24,605 nt of DNA from a virus: IMG/VR virus record IMGVR_UViG_3300037486_000364, positions 1-24,605 of that record; one strand, 5' to 3'. Every line of letters starts with the position of its first letter. Within the stretch, counting starts at the first letter, position 1. Under the pieces are notes generated by a model, which did not search any database, was not told where the DNA came from, and was given only the letters and a program-made list of their open reading frames with translations. Positions 1 through 8,141 of this stretch are shown here, piece by piece. The position numbers were made by a program, and so were the translations under genes.

Positions 1-126
1 GTGGACCTGACTCTATTCATCAGCCGGCTCTCCCTCATTCACTCAGAGATTCTCAAGCTCCGCTCCCGTTCCGAAGAGAATCACATCGCCTCTACGGATA
101 CGATGTATGCGGAGGAAAGGACCTGA
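1..126 (+). CDS. 3' end of a gene upstream of the tape measure gene (partial)
   Basis: The reading frame is open from base 1 to a TGA at 124-126, giving 41 residues that end in MYAEERT. The true start lies left of the window, although the first codon happens to be GTG. In siphovirus tail operons the gene just before the tape measure usually encodes a tail assembly chaperone, often made by a frameshift. That identity here is inferred from position only, because the fragment has no recognisable motif. The tape measure ATG follows 15 bases after the stop, with a GAGAGGAGC ribosome binding site between them, so the two genes are probably cotranscribed. Confidence 0.5.
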   Translation: MDLTLFISRLSLIHSEILKLRSRSEENHIASTDTMYAEERT

Positions 127-141
127 TGAGAGGAGCTCCCG

Positions 142-2577
142 ATGGCTGATGTCCGATACGCCGTCACAGTAGATGCCTCGGGGGCCGTGAAGTCTATCGA
201 GGCCCTCGACAAAGCTTGGGAGAAGCACGAAGCGAAGGTCAAGGAACAGGGCAACAAGGCGGAGGAAGCCGGCGGGAAAATGGGGGGCCTCTGGAAGCAG
301 ATGGCCATCGGCTCCCTCGTAGCCAGAGGCGTAGAGAAAGCCTTCTCCGCAGTAGTGGACGGGATAAAGGATTCGATCAAGGCGGCGGCGGAGGAGGAGG
401 AATCCGAGAACCGGCTCCGGGCGGCCCTGGAGACTACGGGCCGGTCGGTCGAGGGGAACCTCGAAGCCTACAAAGAGTTCGCCAAGGCGAAGATGGCCTC
501 GACGAAATACACCCACGAAGAGGTCGAGGCTTCCGCCACTCTCCTCCTCCAGCTCACCTCTCTCGACCAGAAGGGAGTGAAGCGGGCCATACAGGGAGCG
601 ATGGGCCTCTCCTCCGTTATGGGGACTGATCTCCACTCCGCCACGATGATGGTCACGAAGGCGATGGAGGGGAACTATACCGCCCTCCAGCGGGTGGGGA
701 TCAAGGTCGACGAAAACCTCACCGGGGCAGCAAAGCAGAACGCCCTTTTGGAGAAGCTGGGGAACCTCTATCCGAGAGCCGAGGCCGAGCTCAATACCTT
801 CGGAGGATCACTGAAACAGCTCGGCAATTATTGGGACGAGGTAAAGGAATCCATCGGCGGAACTATCGTCGGGAACGAGGATGTCAGGAAGGCGATGAAG
901 GGCCTCACCGAGGACCTGAAGAAGATGGTCGAGTCGGACCGCTTCAAGCTCTGGCTCTCTTCTCTGACGGAAGTCATTACCGCCGTAGTGAAGGGCCTCG
1001 GGGCGATAGGGAAAGCTATCGTCGACATCGAGGAAAGCCTCTTCGGGGCAAAGGGTTGGGAGGAGTATGTCGGGACCCAGACCGAAGCCAATGCCGTGAC
1101 CCAGCAGGGGATCAGCATTATGGCCCTTCGGAGGAAGGCTCTGGACTCCGATATGATCACCGTCAACACTTGGCGGGAGGAACTGAAGAAGGCCGGCGGG
1201 ACGGCTCGGGATATGATGAAGGCTATCTCTGAGGGGAAGCTCGGGCCCGAGATGAAGAGGCTCTTCGACGATATGAAGGCCGGGGCCGAGGCTACGAAGA
1301 AAGCGGCGGAGGCGGCGAAGCCGGCTATCAATGAAGTCGGGAACGGGCTGTCTGCCTCGGCGAAGTATGCGAAGGAGCTGAAGGCCGAGCTGAAGCTGGT
1401 CTTTAACGACGAGCTCCGGGCCCAACTCGCAAAGCATAAAGAGGCCCTGACCCTGTTCAAGGACAGCCTCTCCCCGAAGGATATCGAGGAGCTCGGGAAG
1501 AAGATATTCGAGCTGGAGACGAGGCTCGGAAGGTCGGCTACGGATACGGAAAAAGTCGACGCCATATTCAAGGAGCTCGGGGTCAAGACCATCCCCGAAC
1601 TGGCCGAAGCCACCCGCCTCTACGAACAGGCTATGTCCCGGCTTAATGCTCTCCACAAGGCCGGGGCGATAGACGAGCTCGAGTACGCCCGCCAGGCCGA
1701 GGGGATAAAGAAGAAGCTGGAGGAGAACCGGAACCTTCTAAAGACGGAGCTCCCGGCGGCGACCAGGACCTGGATTGATGAGGCCCTCCGCAACGCCCCG
1801 AAGCTCGATGCTTCGTGGGGGAGGACAACGAAGTCTATGGCGGATAAAATGAAGGACTTCGGGACGAAGGCCTCCGCCGTTATGGAGAAGGTCTCGGCGG
1901 TCTGGTCCACGGTCTCTTCCTCTATGACCGCCGTAACGGCCCAGGCCCAGCAGAACCGGGAAATCGCCATCGAGAATGAATACAAAAAGAGGCTGAAGGC
2001 GATCAACTCTTCGATAAAGGACGAGGCCAAAAAGCAATCCGCCATTACGGCTCTGGAGGCCGAGTTCGAGATCAAGAGAACCTCGGCTCGGGCGGCGGGT
2101 GCGAAACAGGCGAAGGCCGTAGCTTTGATGGAGGCTATCGTCAACACGGCTTCGGGTGTGGCCCGAGCCTTCAAGGATTGGGCCTTCCCGATGTCGGCTA
2201 TCATCGCCGGAATCGTCGGAGGCCTCGGGGCGGTCCAGATAGGCCTCATCGCCAAGCAACCTATCCCTCTCGCACGGGGGGCCGTGTTCACGAAGCCGAC
2301 CCGGATGAGGGACGAAACGGGAACGACCTATGAGATGGGCGAGGCGGGGACAGAATACCTCCTCCCTGAGAAGCACCTGACCGGGCTCCTGGGACGGGCC
2401 AGAGGGCAAATGGCGGGCCTTCCTGGGCTTGCTATGGCGGGGGGAGGGGGGACGGTGATCAACATCAACTCCCCTCTCGTCCAGACCTCGGGGCTCTCGG
2501 ATGCGGACCTGGAGAGGGCCGGCTCTAAGCTCTGGGAACGGATAGACCGGGAAGCCCGGCGGAGAGGGAGGAAGTAA
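142..2577 (+). CDS. Tail tape measure protein
   Basis: The 811-residue protein sets phage tail length and fills the tail tube before DNA ejection. It begins MADVRYAVTVDASGAV, as many tape measure proteins do, and is mostly Lys/Glu/Ala-rich helix with coiled-coil character (roughly residues 20-110 and 370-560). A hydrophobic stretch lies near residues 680-715. The C-terminal third has the common phage pattern of a helical NREIAIENEYKKRL segment followed by an Ala/Gly-rich hydrophobic region and a GEAGTEYLLPE motif near residue 735. At the usual relation of about 1.5 angstroms of tail per residue, it would specify a tail of roughly 120 nm, which favours a siphovirus-like or myovirus-like particle over a podovirus. 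The start has a GAGAGGAGC ribosome binding site, and the stop overlaps the next start (TAATG). Confidence 0.93.
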   Translation: MADVRYAVTVDASGAVKSIEALDKAWEKHEAKVKEQGNKAEEAGGKMGGLWKQMAIGSLVARGVEKAFSAVVDGIKDSIKAAAEEEESENRLRAALETTGRSVEGNLEAYKEFAKAKMASTKYTHEEVEASATLLLQLTSLDQKGVKRAIQGAMGLSSVMGTDLHSATMMVTKAMEGNYTALQRVGIKVDENLTGAAKQNALLEKLGNLYPRAEAELNTFGGSLKQLGNYWDEVKESIGGTIVGNEDVRKAMKGLTEDLKKMVESDRFKLWLSSLTEVITAVVKGLGAIGKAIVDIEESLFGAKGWEEYVGTQTEANAVTQQGISIMALRRKALDSDMITVNTWREELKKAGGTARDMMKAISEGKLGPEMKRLFDDMKAGAEATKKAAEAAKPAINEVGNGLSASAKYAKELKAELKLVFNDELRAQLAKHKEALTLFKDSLSPKDIEELGKKIFELETRLGRSATDTEKVDAIFKELGVKTIPELAEATRLYEQAMSRLNALHKAGAIDELEYARQAEGIKKKLEENRNLLKTELPAATRTWIDEALRNAPKLDASWGRTTKSMADKMKDFGTKASAVMEKVSAVWSTVSSSMTAVTAQAQQNREIAIENEYKKRLKAINSSIKDEAKKQSAITALEAEFEIKRTSARAAGAKQAKAVALMEAIVNTASGVARAFKDWAFPMSAIIAGIVGGLGAVQIGLIAKQPIPLARGAVFTKPTRMRDETGTTYEMGEAGTEYLLPEKHLTGLLGRARGQMAGLPGLAMAGGGGTVININSPLVQTSGLSDADLERAGSKLWERIDREARRRGRK

Positions 2578-2954
2578 TGGCAATCCTGCTCGGACCCTCC
2601 GGTTCGGAAACGACTCTCCCGGCGGTCAATTGGATTGCTCCCGGAGAGAAGGAGCTCCCCGTCGGATATAAGAAGAACCTCGATGTCACGCAGATGCTGG
2701 ACGGCTCGAAGCGGGTCAACTTCCGGGCCTATTCCCAGAAGAGCTTCAGCCTGGAGTGGGACCTCCTCCCGGCGGCGACTATCCTCACTCTGATCGGGTT
2801 GGCGGAGCTCAATCAAGTCCTCCGCTATCAGAACAATTGGGTCGATGCGACCTGGAGATTGGTGGTCGTTACGGGCTTCGAATATCAGGCCATCCAGAGC
2901 ACCTTCGCAGGGACGGCCCAGTATCGGGCCCAGATGTCGCTGGAGGAACTCTAG
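2577..2954 (+). CDS. Small tail protein (distal-tail or minor-tail-like)
   Basis: This 125-residue protein lies directly after the tape measure gene, with its ATG overlapping the TAA stop. It has a beta-rich pattern with alternating hydrophobic residues (NFRAYSQKSFSLEWDLL, then WRLVVVTGFEYQAI, ending AQMSLEEL). Small tail-tube-fold proteins in this position form the tail tip ring in many siphoviruses, such as lambda gpM or the N-terminal domain of distal tail proteins. I infer that role from position and fold style. I see no signature that proves it. The following gene starts on this gene's stop codon, so translation of the tail-tip proteins is probably coupled. Confidence 0.7.
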   Translation: MAILLGPSGSETTLPAVNWIAPGEKELPVGYKKNLDVTQMLDGSKRVNFRAYSQKSFSLEWDLLPAATILTLIGLAELNQVLRYQNNWVDATWRLVVVTGFEYQAIQSTFAGTAQYRAQMSLEEL

Positions 2955-5900
2955 TGCAGGGGATCACTCCCGTAACGGCCTCGGACCTGAAGACCAATGC
3001 CCAGAGCTCCCGCTTCCTCTTCGAGGTCTACAACGGGACGAAGTGGGTTGATCTAACCGACATCCCTAACCCCGTCAACACTCTCCCTACGGATACAGAT
3101 GCCGTCACCACGAACTTCGGTTCCGACGGGACCCACACCTGGACTATCTCCACCGACTATTCAATCCATAACACGGCGGGCGGGACCAGCGTCAAGTGGG
3201 TTTACGGCTCGGGGAGTGCGAACTTCTATTATGATATCTCCGGGACGGGATGGGGATCAGTCGGGACCGAGTGGAGCTTCTCCGTCTATGCCCGGAGGGC
3301 GGACGGGGCCGACTTCACCCCAACTGGGATGTACCTCTACACCCTCTCGGATAACCGGTCCATCACCAGCTATACGAAGACCTCCATCGGTAACGGTTGG
3401 TACAGGTTCTCCTGTTCCTATACTTTCGCCGTCTCCGCCAAGCTCTGGCTTGTCGGCATCTTTGGGCTCCCCTCCACGACGATATACTTCGACGGATGGA
3501 TGACGGAGCCGGGGCTCGGAACTTCTGAGGCCTCCATCTCTTTCCTCAAAGGTCAGAGCTGTGAGGTAGCGGGGGCGGGGAAAGATACGGAGCCCGTAGC
3601 CGGCTCCTGGTCCGTCAGCCTCGATAACTCCCTCGGGCTCTTCCATCCGTATCATCCGACCTCCACCTACAAGGACCTCATCAAGCTCGGGAGAAAGGTG
3701 AGGCTCTCGTGGGGGGCGGTCTATTCCGGGGTCCGCTACTTCTGGCAGAGGATCATCGGCTATATGGACCAGCCGAAGTATGACTCCCTCTCCGTCTCGG
3801 TATCGGGGACGGATTATATGAAGGCTATCGCAGACACGAAGCTCTTCTCCCCGTATACGAACTGGGGGGATGACGGGACCTTCTCCACGGACGCTTCCCC
3901 GACGGGCTCGGGGGCGGAGATTTATGCCGAGGCCGATGCCTGTGAGATAGGAGCCTCGGAGGCCGACAATGTGACCAACTGGGCGGGGGGAGGCTCGGGC
4001 GGAGTAGTGAGTTCCGAAGGGCCGGCCCCGGACTCCCTCTACTACCTGTATTTCGAAAGGGATATCGGGGGGAACATTCTCGAGTATGCCCACAACGCCA
4101 ATGTCGGTTCGGTCACGGCGGGGGCCACCTACCAGATAACCTTCGACGCTATGAAGACCGGGGTTCACTCCCCCTTCCTCTCCATCTACCAGACAGTCGG
4201 CTCGACGGCGACCCTTCTCAAGACGGTCTACATCAGCTCCGATACCTGGTGGGGAGAGGAACAGACCTTCACCGTAACGGCTACCGGGAACCTCCAGCTC
4301 CGTGTAGGATCACAGGGAAAATACTCGGCCTCCGGGGATTCGGTCCAGCTCGATAATATCTCCATCAAGGCGGTAGCTGGGACCTCCTGGAACATCTACG
4401 AGCTCCCCTCGACGGCGAGGGGGGTGTACTATGTGATCCTGAATGGAGCTCCCGTATGGCAAGGGGATGAGGACGGGAAGGGGGGATGGCACTACGACTC
4501 CGACCTCAACGCCCTCTTCTTCTCCGAAGACCTCGTCATAGATGCCGGGACGAATAACTTGGTGATCTACTACTATGAGCCCACGGCTCCCGAAAACATA
4601 GTGGCGGATATCCTCGTAGCCTCGGGCCTCTATGCGTCACGGGCTTTGGCTCTCTCCGATATGGTCTATACTCCGACGGGGATCACCATCGACAAGCCCT
4701 GGTTCGAGCCAGGGACCTCGGCCCTGGAGGCGATAAAGCTCCTCTGTGAGAGATGCAACTACCGCTTCTGGTTTACCTGGCAAGGATACCCAGCTTTTAC
4801 GCCGGCCCCTATCTACACGACCCCGGCGAGCTTCGACTTCGATGAGGTCAAATACGCCTCTTCCATAAGCCTCTCCCAGGACATCGGGGAGGTCAGGAAT
4901 CACATTACCATCGAGGGGTGTGAGAGGTCGGTCCTGAATGTCTCGACCCAGGCGGTAGATCAGAGCACCTGGAGAGGATCAGCGGAGGATTCTACCTCCA
5001 TCACCGCCTATCAGAGAAAGACCTATGCCCTCAACAATCACCTCTTCCAGAGCCAGGCATCCGCAGATGATATGTGTCTCTCCCTCCTCTCTTTTTACCG
5101 CAACCCCAAGTTCTATCTCGAGCTCAAGACCTCCCACCTTCCCGTCCCCCTAGAGGTCGGGGATACTATCTCCATCAAGCTCCCCGTCTCCCTCACAGAT
5201 ACGGTCACGAAGTACGGGATCATCCGTGGGATCAGTCTCCAAGACGGGGAAGCTACCTATCGGACGGAGGTCTATGTCCCATTCGATACCACTCTCGTAG
5301 TCCAGAACGCAGCCATCGGGGTCTCGGCTCCTTTGGTGGAGCTGGACTATCCTGGGGTCCTGGTCGTCCAGAATGCCGCCATCGTGCTCTCCTCCGAAAG
5401 CCCGGATGTTCAGCAACTATATGAATGGATAACCTACCAGGATGGGACCGAGGTCGACTGGCCGACGGGGGCGACCCAGGCCATCATCGAGTGCTGGGGC
5501 GGAGGCGGTATCGGAGGCAACGGTGAGATGGTCGGACGGGCCGGAGGCGGAGGAGGCGGAGGCTATTCGAAGATTACGGTCGATAAGGACGACTGGCCGA
5601 GTTCCCTGTTCATTTATATTCCCAACAGCGGGATAGGAGACGGGACCTATGTCGATAGTGGCGGCACGATATGCTATGCCGCCGGAGGTGATACCGGAGA
5701 CCTTACGGGCGGAGGCCAGGGCGGTCAGTCGTCGGGAGGAATCGGCGACACGAGGTATTCCGGTGGAAACGGTTACTTCTATGGGACGGGTTACACGGGC
5801 GGGGGCGGGGGCTCCTCTGCGGGGACCGCTTCCAATGGGAATAACGCCACCTCTTCTGCCGGAGCCACGGCGGTGACGGGGGGAGGGAACGGGGGGAACG

Positions 5901-6037
5901 GAGGAGCCCGCTACAACGACGGGTCGGACCCCACGACCCCTCCAGGAGGTGGAGGGGGAGGGGCTGGGGCGGACCTCTCGACGGAGAGGTACGGAGGGTC
6001 CGGCTCTATCGGAAAAATAAAGATCACTTTCTCGTGA
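2954..6037 (+). CDS. Tail hub / receptor-binding protein with two carbohydrate-binding-like insertions and a Gly-rich tip
   Basis: The start chosen is the GTG at 2954, which overlaps the previous TAG. It gives 1027 residues beginning VQGITPVTASDLK; a longer frame upstream runs through the preceding gene. Residues about 45-200 and 335-475 look like two jelly-roll carbohydrate-binding modules (aromatic beta strands; the second ends in a VQLDNISIK motif). Residues about 535-780 resemble a baseplate hub: DILVASGLY, then a CERCNYRFWFTWQG segment and GEVRNHITIEG. Two short VVQNAAI repeats follow near residues 783 and 804. From about residue 835 to the end lies a glycine-rich domain starting AIIECWGGGG, a class used as adhesin tips in tail fibres. 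It most likely anchors the tail tip and binds the cell-surface receptor. Confidence 0.85.
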   Translation: MQGITPVTASDLKTNAQSSRFLFEVYNGTKWVDLTDIPNPVNTLPTDTDAVTTNFGSDGTHTWTISTDYSIHNTAGGTSVKWVYGSGSANFYYDISGTGWGSVGTEWSFSVYARRADGADFTPTGMYLYTLSDNRSITSYTKTSIGNGWYRFSCSYTFAVSAKLWLVGIFGLPSTTIYFDGWMTEPGLGTSEASISFLKGQSCEVAGAGKDTEPVAGSWSVSLDNSLGLFHPYHPTSTYKDLIKLGRKVRLSWGAVYSGVRYFWQRIIGYMDQPKYDSLSVSVSGTDYMKAIADTKLFSPYTNWGDDGTFSTDASPTGSGAEIYAEADACEIGASEADNVTNWAGGGSGGVVSSEGPAPDSLYYLYFERDIGGNILEYAHNANVGSVTAGATYQITFDAMKTGVHSPFLSIYQTVGSTATLLKTVYISSDTWWGEEQTFTVTATGNLQLRVGSQGKYSASGDSVQLDNISIKAVAGTSWNIYELPSTARGVYYVILNGAPVWQGDEDGKGGWHYDSDLNALFFSEDLVIDAGTNNLVIYYYEPTAPENIVADILVASGLYASRALALSDMVYTPTGITIDKPWFEPGTSALEAIKLLCERCNYRFWFTWQGYPAFTPAPIYTTPASFDFDEVKYASSISLSQDIGEVRNHITIEGCERSVLNVSTQAVDQSTWRGSAEDSTSITAYQRKTYALNNHLFQSQASADDMCLSLLSFYRNPKFYLELKTSHLPVPLEVGDTISIKLPVSLTDTVTKYGIIRGISLQDGEATYRTEVYVPFDTTLVVQNAAIGVSAPLVELDYPGVLVVQNAAIVLSSESPDVQQLYEWITYQDGTEVDWPTGATQAIIECWGGGGIGGNGEMVGRAGGGGGGGYSKITVDKDDWPSSLFIYIPNSGIGDGTYVDSGGTICYAAGGDTGDLTGGGQGGQSSGGIGDTRYSGGNGYFYGTGYTGGGGGSSAGTASNGNNATSSAGATAVTGGGNGGNGGARYNDGSDPTTPPGGGGGGAGADLSTERYGGSGSIGKIKITFS

Positions 6038-6047
6038 GGAGGGGAAG

Positions 6048-6317
6048 ATGGCTGATATAAACAGCAGACAGTTCCGATGGCTCGGGGCGGATGATCTAGC
6101 CTCGACCCACTTGGAGCTGAGGCAGGGAGGGACCTTTATGACCTCCTCTATCTCCGCCGGCCTTCTCCGCAAGTGGGCCGAGGAGGGAAAGCTGGAGTTC
6201 ATCGAAGACCCCGTCTCCGTAGAGCTCCCTCACGATGTCGTCCTCCAGGTCCAGAACGGGACCATCAATCTGAGCTCTCTAGTCGGGGCCGTCAGAGCCG
6301 GGATAAAGGAGAGGTAA
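6048..6317 (+). CDS. Small tail-associated protein of unknown function
   Basis: The product is 89 residues, preceded by a GAGGGGAAG ribosome binding site. It begins MADINSRQFRWLGADDLAST, and a Met-rich central helix reads LLRKWAEEGKLEFIED. The end (VVLQVQNGTINLSSL) resembles the VVQNAAI repeats of the upstream hub/adhesin, which suggests a shared beta-hairpin module. I do not recognise a family. Its position between the adhesin gene and another structural-type gene suggests a virion or tail-fibre accessory role, but this is inference. Confidence 0.7.
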   Translation: MADINSRQFRWLGADDLASTHLELRQGGTFMTSSISAGLLRKWAEEGKLEFIEDPVSVELPHDVVLQVQNGTINLSSLVGAVRAGIKER

Positions 6318-6318
6318 A

Positions 6319-6696
6319 ATGGCAAAGTCCGTCCACAACGATATTCTCGATGCGGCCCTGAACTATATAAAAACCTACGCCACACGAATAGCCGTAGACA
6401 ACGCCGAGCCGACCACATATACCCAGCTCATCACGACCTATATGCTGGTGCTCAAGACCATCTCCAGCTCGGACTTCACGGGGCCGGCGGACGGGGATTC
6501 CAGCGGGAGGAAGCTGACCTCTAATCAGCACTCCACGGTAACGATCACCAACTCCGGGACGGCCTCTCATATCGGGCTCGGGGACTCTGGCTCGTCCAAG
6601 CTCCTCTTCGTCACGACCTGTACGAATCAGGCCCTGACGGCTACTAACACGGTCACTATCCCGAGCTGGAAAATAGAGATTGGAGACCCCACCTGA
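6319..6696 (+). CDS. Structural-type protein of unknown function
   Basis: The 125-residue product starts at an ATG one base after the previous stop, with GGAGAGG upstream. After an N-terminal helix (HNDILDAALNYIKTYATRI) it is rich in Thr, Ser and Gly with beta-strand spacing, including TVTITNSGTASHIGLGDSGS and a final VTIPSWKIEIGDPT. This style is common in phage tail or capsid surface proteins annotated only as hypothetical. There are no cysteines suggesting metal binding and no membrane segment. It is clearly part of the tail operon; its molecular role is unknown. Confidence 0.72.
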   Translation: MAKSVHNDILDAALNYIKTYATRIAVDNAEPTTYTQLITTYMLVLKTISSSDFTGPADGDSSGRKLTSNQHSTVTITNSGTASHIGLGDSGSSKLLFVTTCTNQALTATNTVTIPSWKIEIGDPT

Positions 6697-6697
6697 G

Positions 6698-6928
6698 ATG
6701 TCCACTCTTCCGTTCCTTGAGACTCTGACGGGAAGGGAGCGGGAGGTCTTTGAGCTGATCGGGAAGGGGAAGAAGAACACCGAGATTGCGGAGGAGCTGG
6801 GGATCACTTTGAACACGGTCCGAACCTACTCGAAGACCATCCACGATAAGCTCTATATCGAAGGCCGGGCGAACCTCGCTATTGCGGCCTACAAAGTTAT
6901 ATCGGAAGGAGAATCCAATGGCCTTTGA
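6698..6928 (+). CDS. Stand-alone LuxR/GerE-type helix-turn-helix protein
   Basis: This 76-residue protein is almost entirely a GerE/LuxR DNA-binding domain. The signature is LTGREREVFELIGKGKKNTE, then IAEELGITLNTVRTYSKTIH with the conserved NTVRTY recognition helix and a final KLYI segment. There is no receiver or ligand-binding domain. The ATG at 6698 is preferred, and an in-frame TTG at 6680 inside the previous gene is the alternative. The end overlaps the start of the next gene by 11 bases. It may be a phage transcription regulator co-expressed with tail genes; its target sites are unknown. Confidence 0.85.
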   Translation: MSTLPFLETLTGREREVFELIGKGKKNTEIAEELGITLNTVRTYSKTIHDKLYIEGRANLAIAAYKVISEGESNGL

Positions 6929-7292
6929 AAAGGGATTTGCTACGGTCACGCTGGAGGTCGTGGCGGCCCCCGGAGCCTTTCTCTCGTCTAATCCGACGAG
7001 TCGTAAAGTGGCTCGTGGAGATGTGGCATCGTATCTTCTAACGGTGACCCCTCAGAACGGATATGACGGGCCTCTCTATCTCCGGGCCGTAAACCTCTCA
7101 CACGCCGACCCCGAGCCCTCGGACCCGTTGGAGAACTCCCATCACTTCTCTCCGAATCCCGTCCCCGCCGGTGGAGGGGCTTCTCTCTTCACGGTAGAGA
7201 CGGACGGGTGGGACCTCTCGGTATTCCCGACGCTCGACATCGGGATAGAAGCCCTGGATGTTCTCCCCGACGGAGAGTATCCCGTCACCTGA
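6918..7292 (+). CDS. Small Ig-like beta-sandwich protein
   Basis: The start is the ATG at 6918 with a GGAAGGAG ribosome binding site at 6904-6911, inside the previous gene's 3' end. The 124-residue product has the pattern of a bacterial Ig-like repeat: PTSRKVARGDVASYLLTVTP, then NGYDGPLYLRAVNL, FSPNPVPAGGGASLFTVET and a closing DGEYPVT. In secreted surface proteins such domains occur as repeats, whereas here there is one domain and no signal peptide. In phages, Ig-like domains decorate capsids or tails and help weak surface binding, so this is probably a virion decoration. It is the last gene before a terminator. Confidence 0.72.
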   Translation: MAFEKGFATVTLEVVAAPGAFLSSNPTSRKVARGDVASYLLTVTPQNGYDGPLYLRAVNLSHADPEPSDPLENSHHFSPNPVPAGGGASLFTVETDGWDLSVFPTLDIGIEALDVLPDGEYPVT

Positions 7293-7314
7293 TCTCTCCT
7301 CTCTTCCCTCCTCT

Positions 7315-7353
7315 AGGGGGGCTGGGGATCACCTCCCCGGCCCCCTGTTTTTT
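7315..7353 (+). terminator. Rho-independent terminator at the end of the tail operon
   Basis: AGGGGG at 7315-7320 pairs with CCCCCT at 7341-7346, and GGGGA at 7324-7328 pairs with TCCCC at 7334-7338. A small internal loop lies between the two helices. Six T residues follow at 7348-7353. It lies 23 bases after the last tail-module gene and separates it from the ribozyme-punctuated operon. Confidence 0.85.
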
Positions 7354-7702
7354 CCGCCGCTATATAAGGAAGGCCCCCGTTTCACACGAAAATAGTTTGA
7401 ACGGGCAAGTGGAATCAATAACTTACACTGCCCTGGCTATGAAGATTTTTCTGGACATGCATAGTGCGAAGCCTTATCCTTGTACATGCCCCCGGGCGGG
7501 GCAGGACAGGACAGGGAGCCGGCGGCCACGGGGTCGAGCGACCTGGGACCGAGAGGAGACCCGAGAGGGCCTCTCAACCGAAAGCGAAAGCGACTAGGGA
7601 GAGGGAATCGGGGAACGGGCGGAAAGAAGAGGAGAGAAGGAGAGCCGGATGGGAGCCTATGAGCTCCCTGGACCGGAAGGCCGATAAACCTCCACCCCGC
7701 CT
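7354..7702 (+). other. Gene-free leader of the twister operon, with possible promoter and hairpins
   Basis: About 350 bases separate the tail-operon terminator from the first ribozyme. The only reading frames are short, with codon use unlike the neighbours (CGA, AGC). An A/T-richer stretch at 7361-7450 holds TATATAAGG and TTGAAC (7397-7402) 16 bases before TAACTT, so a promoter probably lies here, but I cannot fix it. Downstream are GC-rich inverted repeats: GGTCG/CGACC near 7530-7542, GAGAGG/CCTCTC near 7551-7577, and GGGAGC/GCTCCC near 7650-7668. No tRNA could be folded from it by eye. Confidence 0.5.
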
Positions 7703-7765
7703 AGCAGAGGGAAGGATCACAACGGGTGATCCTGTAATGCGCACCTCCGGTCCCAAGCCCGGAGG
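7703..7765 (+). ncRNA. Twister ribozyme 1 (circularly permuted, P5-type)
   Basis: AGCAGAGGG (7703-7711) is followed by a P1 hairpin with AGGATCAC pairing to GTGATCCT. Then come TAATGC (7735-7740), GC, and the P4 hairpin CCTCCGG / CCGGAGG (7744-7750, 7759-7765) closing the loop TCCCAAGC. The loop and flanking helix match the P4 arm of the known rice twister. The GGG and CCC would form one pseudoknot, and GC with GC the other. P2 is TGC with GCA. Predicted cleavage is between U7735 and A7736, 58 bases before the next start codon. Confidence 0.9.
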
Positions 7766-7793
7766 AATCCAAAACTTTTTGAGGAGGTCTTCG

Positions 7794-8141
7794 ATGAACA
7801 AGCAGGATCAAATCGGGATGGTGGTCGGGCAGATTATCGAGCTCGTCTACGAAGAGAGGATGGCGGATGACCTCGCCCTCGTTTCTTCACGGACCGCCGA
7901 CGAACTGACCGGAAGCACGAAGGACCGGGAAGCGGCCCGGATGCGGGAGAATTACTTCCAGGGCCAGGGATACGCTTTCATGATCGGACGGCACTACCTC
8001 CTGGACCAGCTGAAGGAGATGGGCCTCCACATCGAGAGCCTCCACCAGGTCCTCTACTTCAACCCGCCCCTTCCGGTCTACAACGACATCGAGAGCTACG
8101 ACGAGCCGAAGGGCCAGACCTACGACGGCAGAGAGCTCTGA
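7794..8141 (+). CDS. Small early-type protein, unknown function
   Basis: The product is 115 residues, with a GAGGAGGT ribosome binding site six bases before the ATG. It begins MNKQDQIGMVVGQIIELVYE and is acidic and mostly helical. A conserved-looking core reads ENYFQGQGYAFMIGRHYLLD, and the tail is Tyr- and Asp-rich. There is no membrane segment or metal motif, and I do not recognise the family. It is the first gene of the ribozyme-punctuated operon and would be alone on the processed mRNA between cleavage sites 1 and 2. Its TGA overlaps the first base of ribozyme 2. Confidence 0.78.
   Translation: MNKQDQIGMVVGQIIELVYEERMADDLALVSSRTADELTGSTKDREAARMRENYFQGQGYAFMIGRHYLLDQLKEMGLHIESLHQVLYFNPPLPVYNDIESYDEPKGQTYDGREL

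Noticed and set aside
2756-2953. N-terminal extension of the hub/adhesin frame
   Set aside because: It lies wholly inside the previous tail gene in another frame. The GTG at 2954 on the preceding stop fits the coupling used throughout.
7361-7369. TATATAAGG resembling an archaeal TATA box, which with AGG-rich arginine codons might suggest an archaeal virus
   Set aside because: The peptidoglycan amidase, the TTGACA promoter and strong Shine-Dalgarno sites fit a bacterial host better. A single AT-rich word is weak evidence.
7500-7700. Hammerhead, HDV-like or tRNA-like element in the operon leader
   Set aside because: Inverted repeats are present, but the CUGANGA and GAAA hammerhead core words, or a GGTTC T-arm with fitting acceptor, are not.
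7464-8141. 225-codon frame covering the leader and first ribozyme
   Set aside because: Its N-terminal half runs through the structured leader and ribozyme 1. The ATG at 7794, with a GAGGAGGT site, is the real start.
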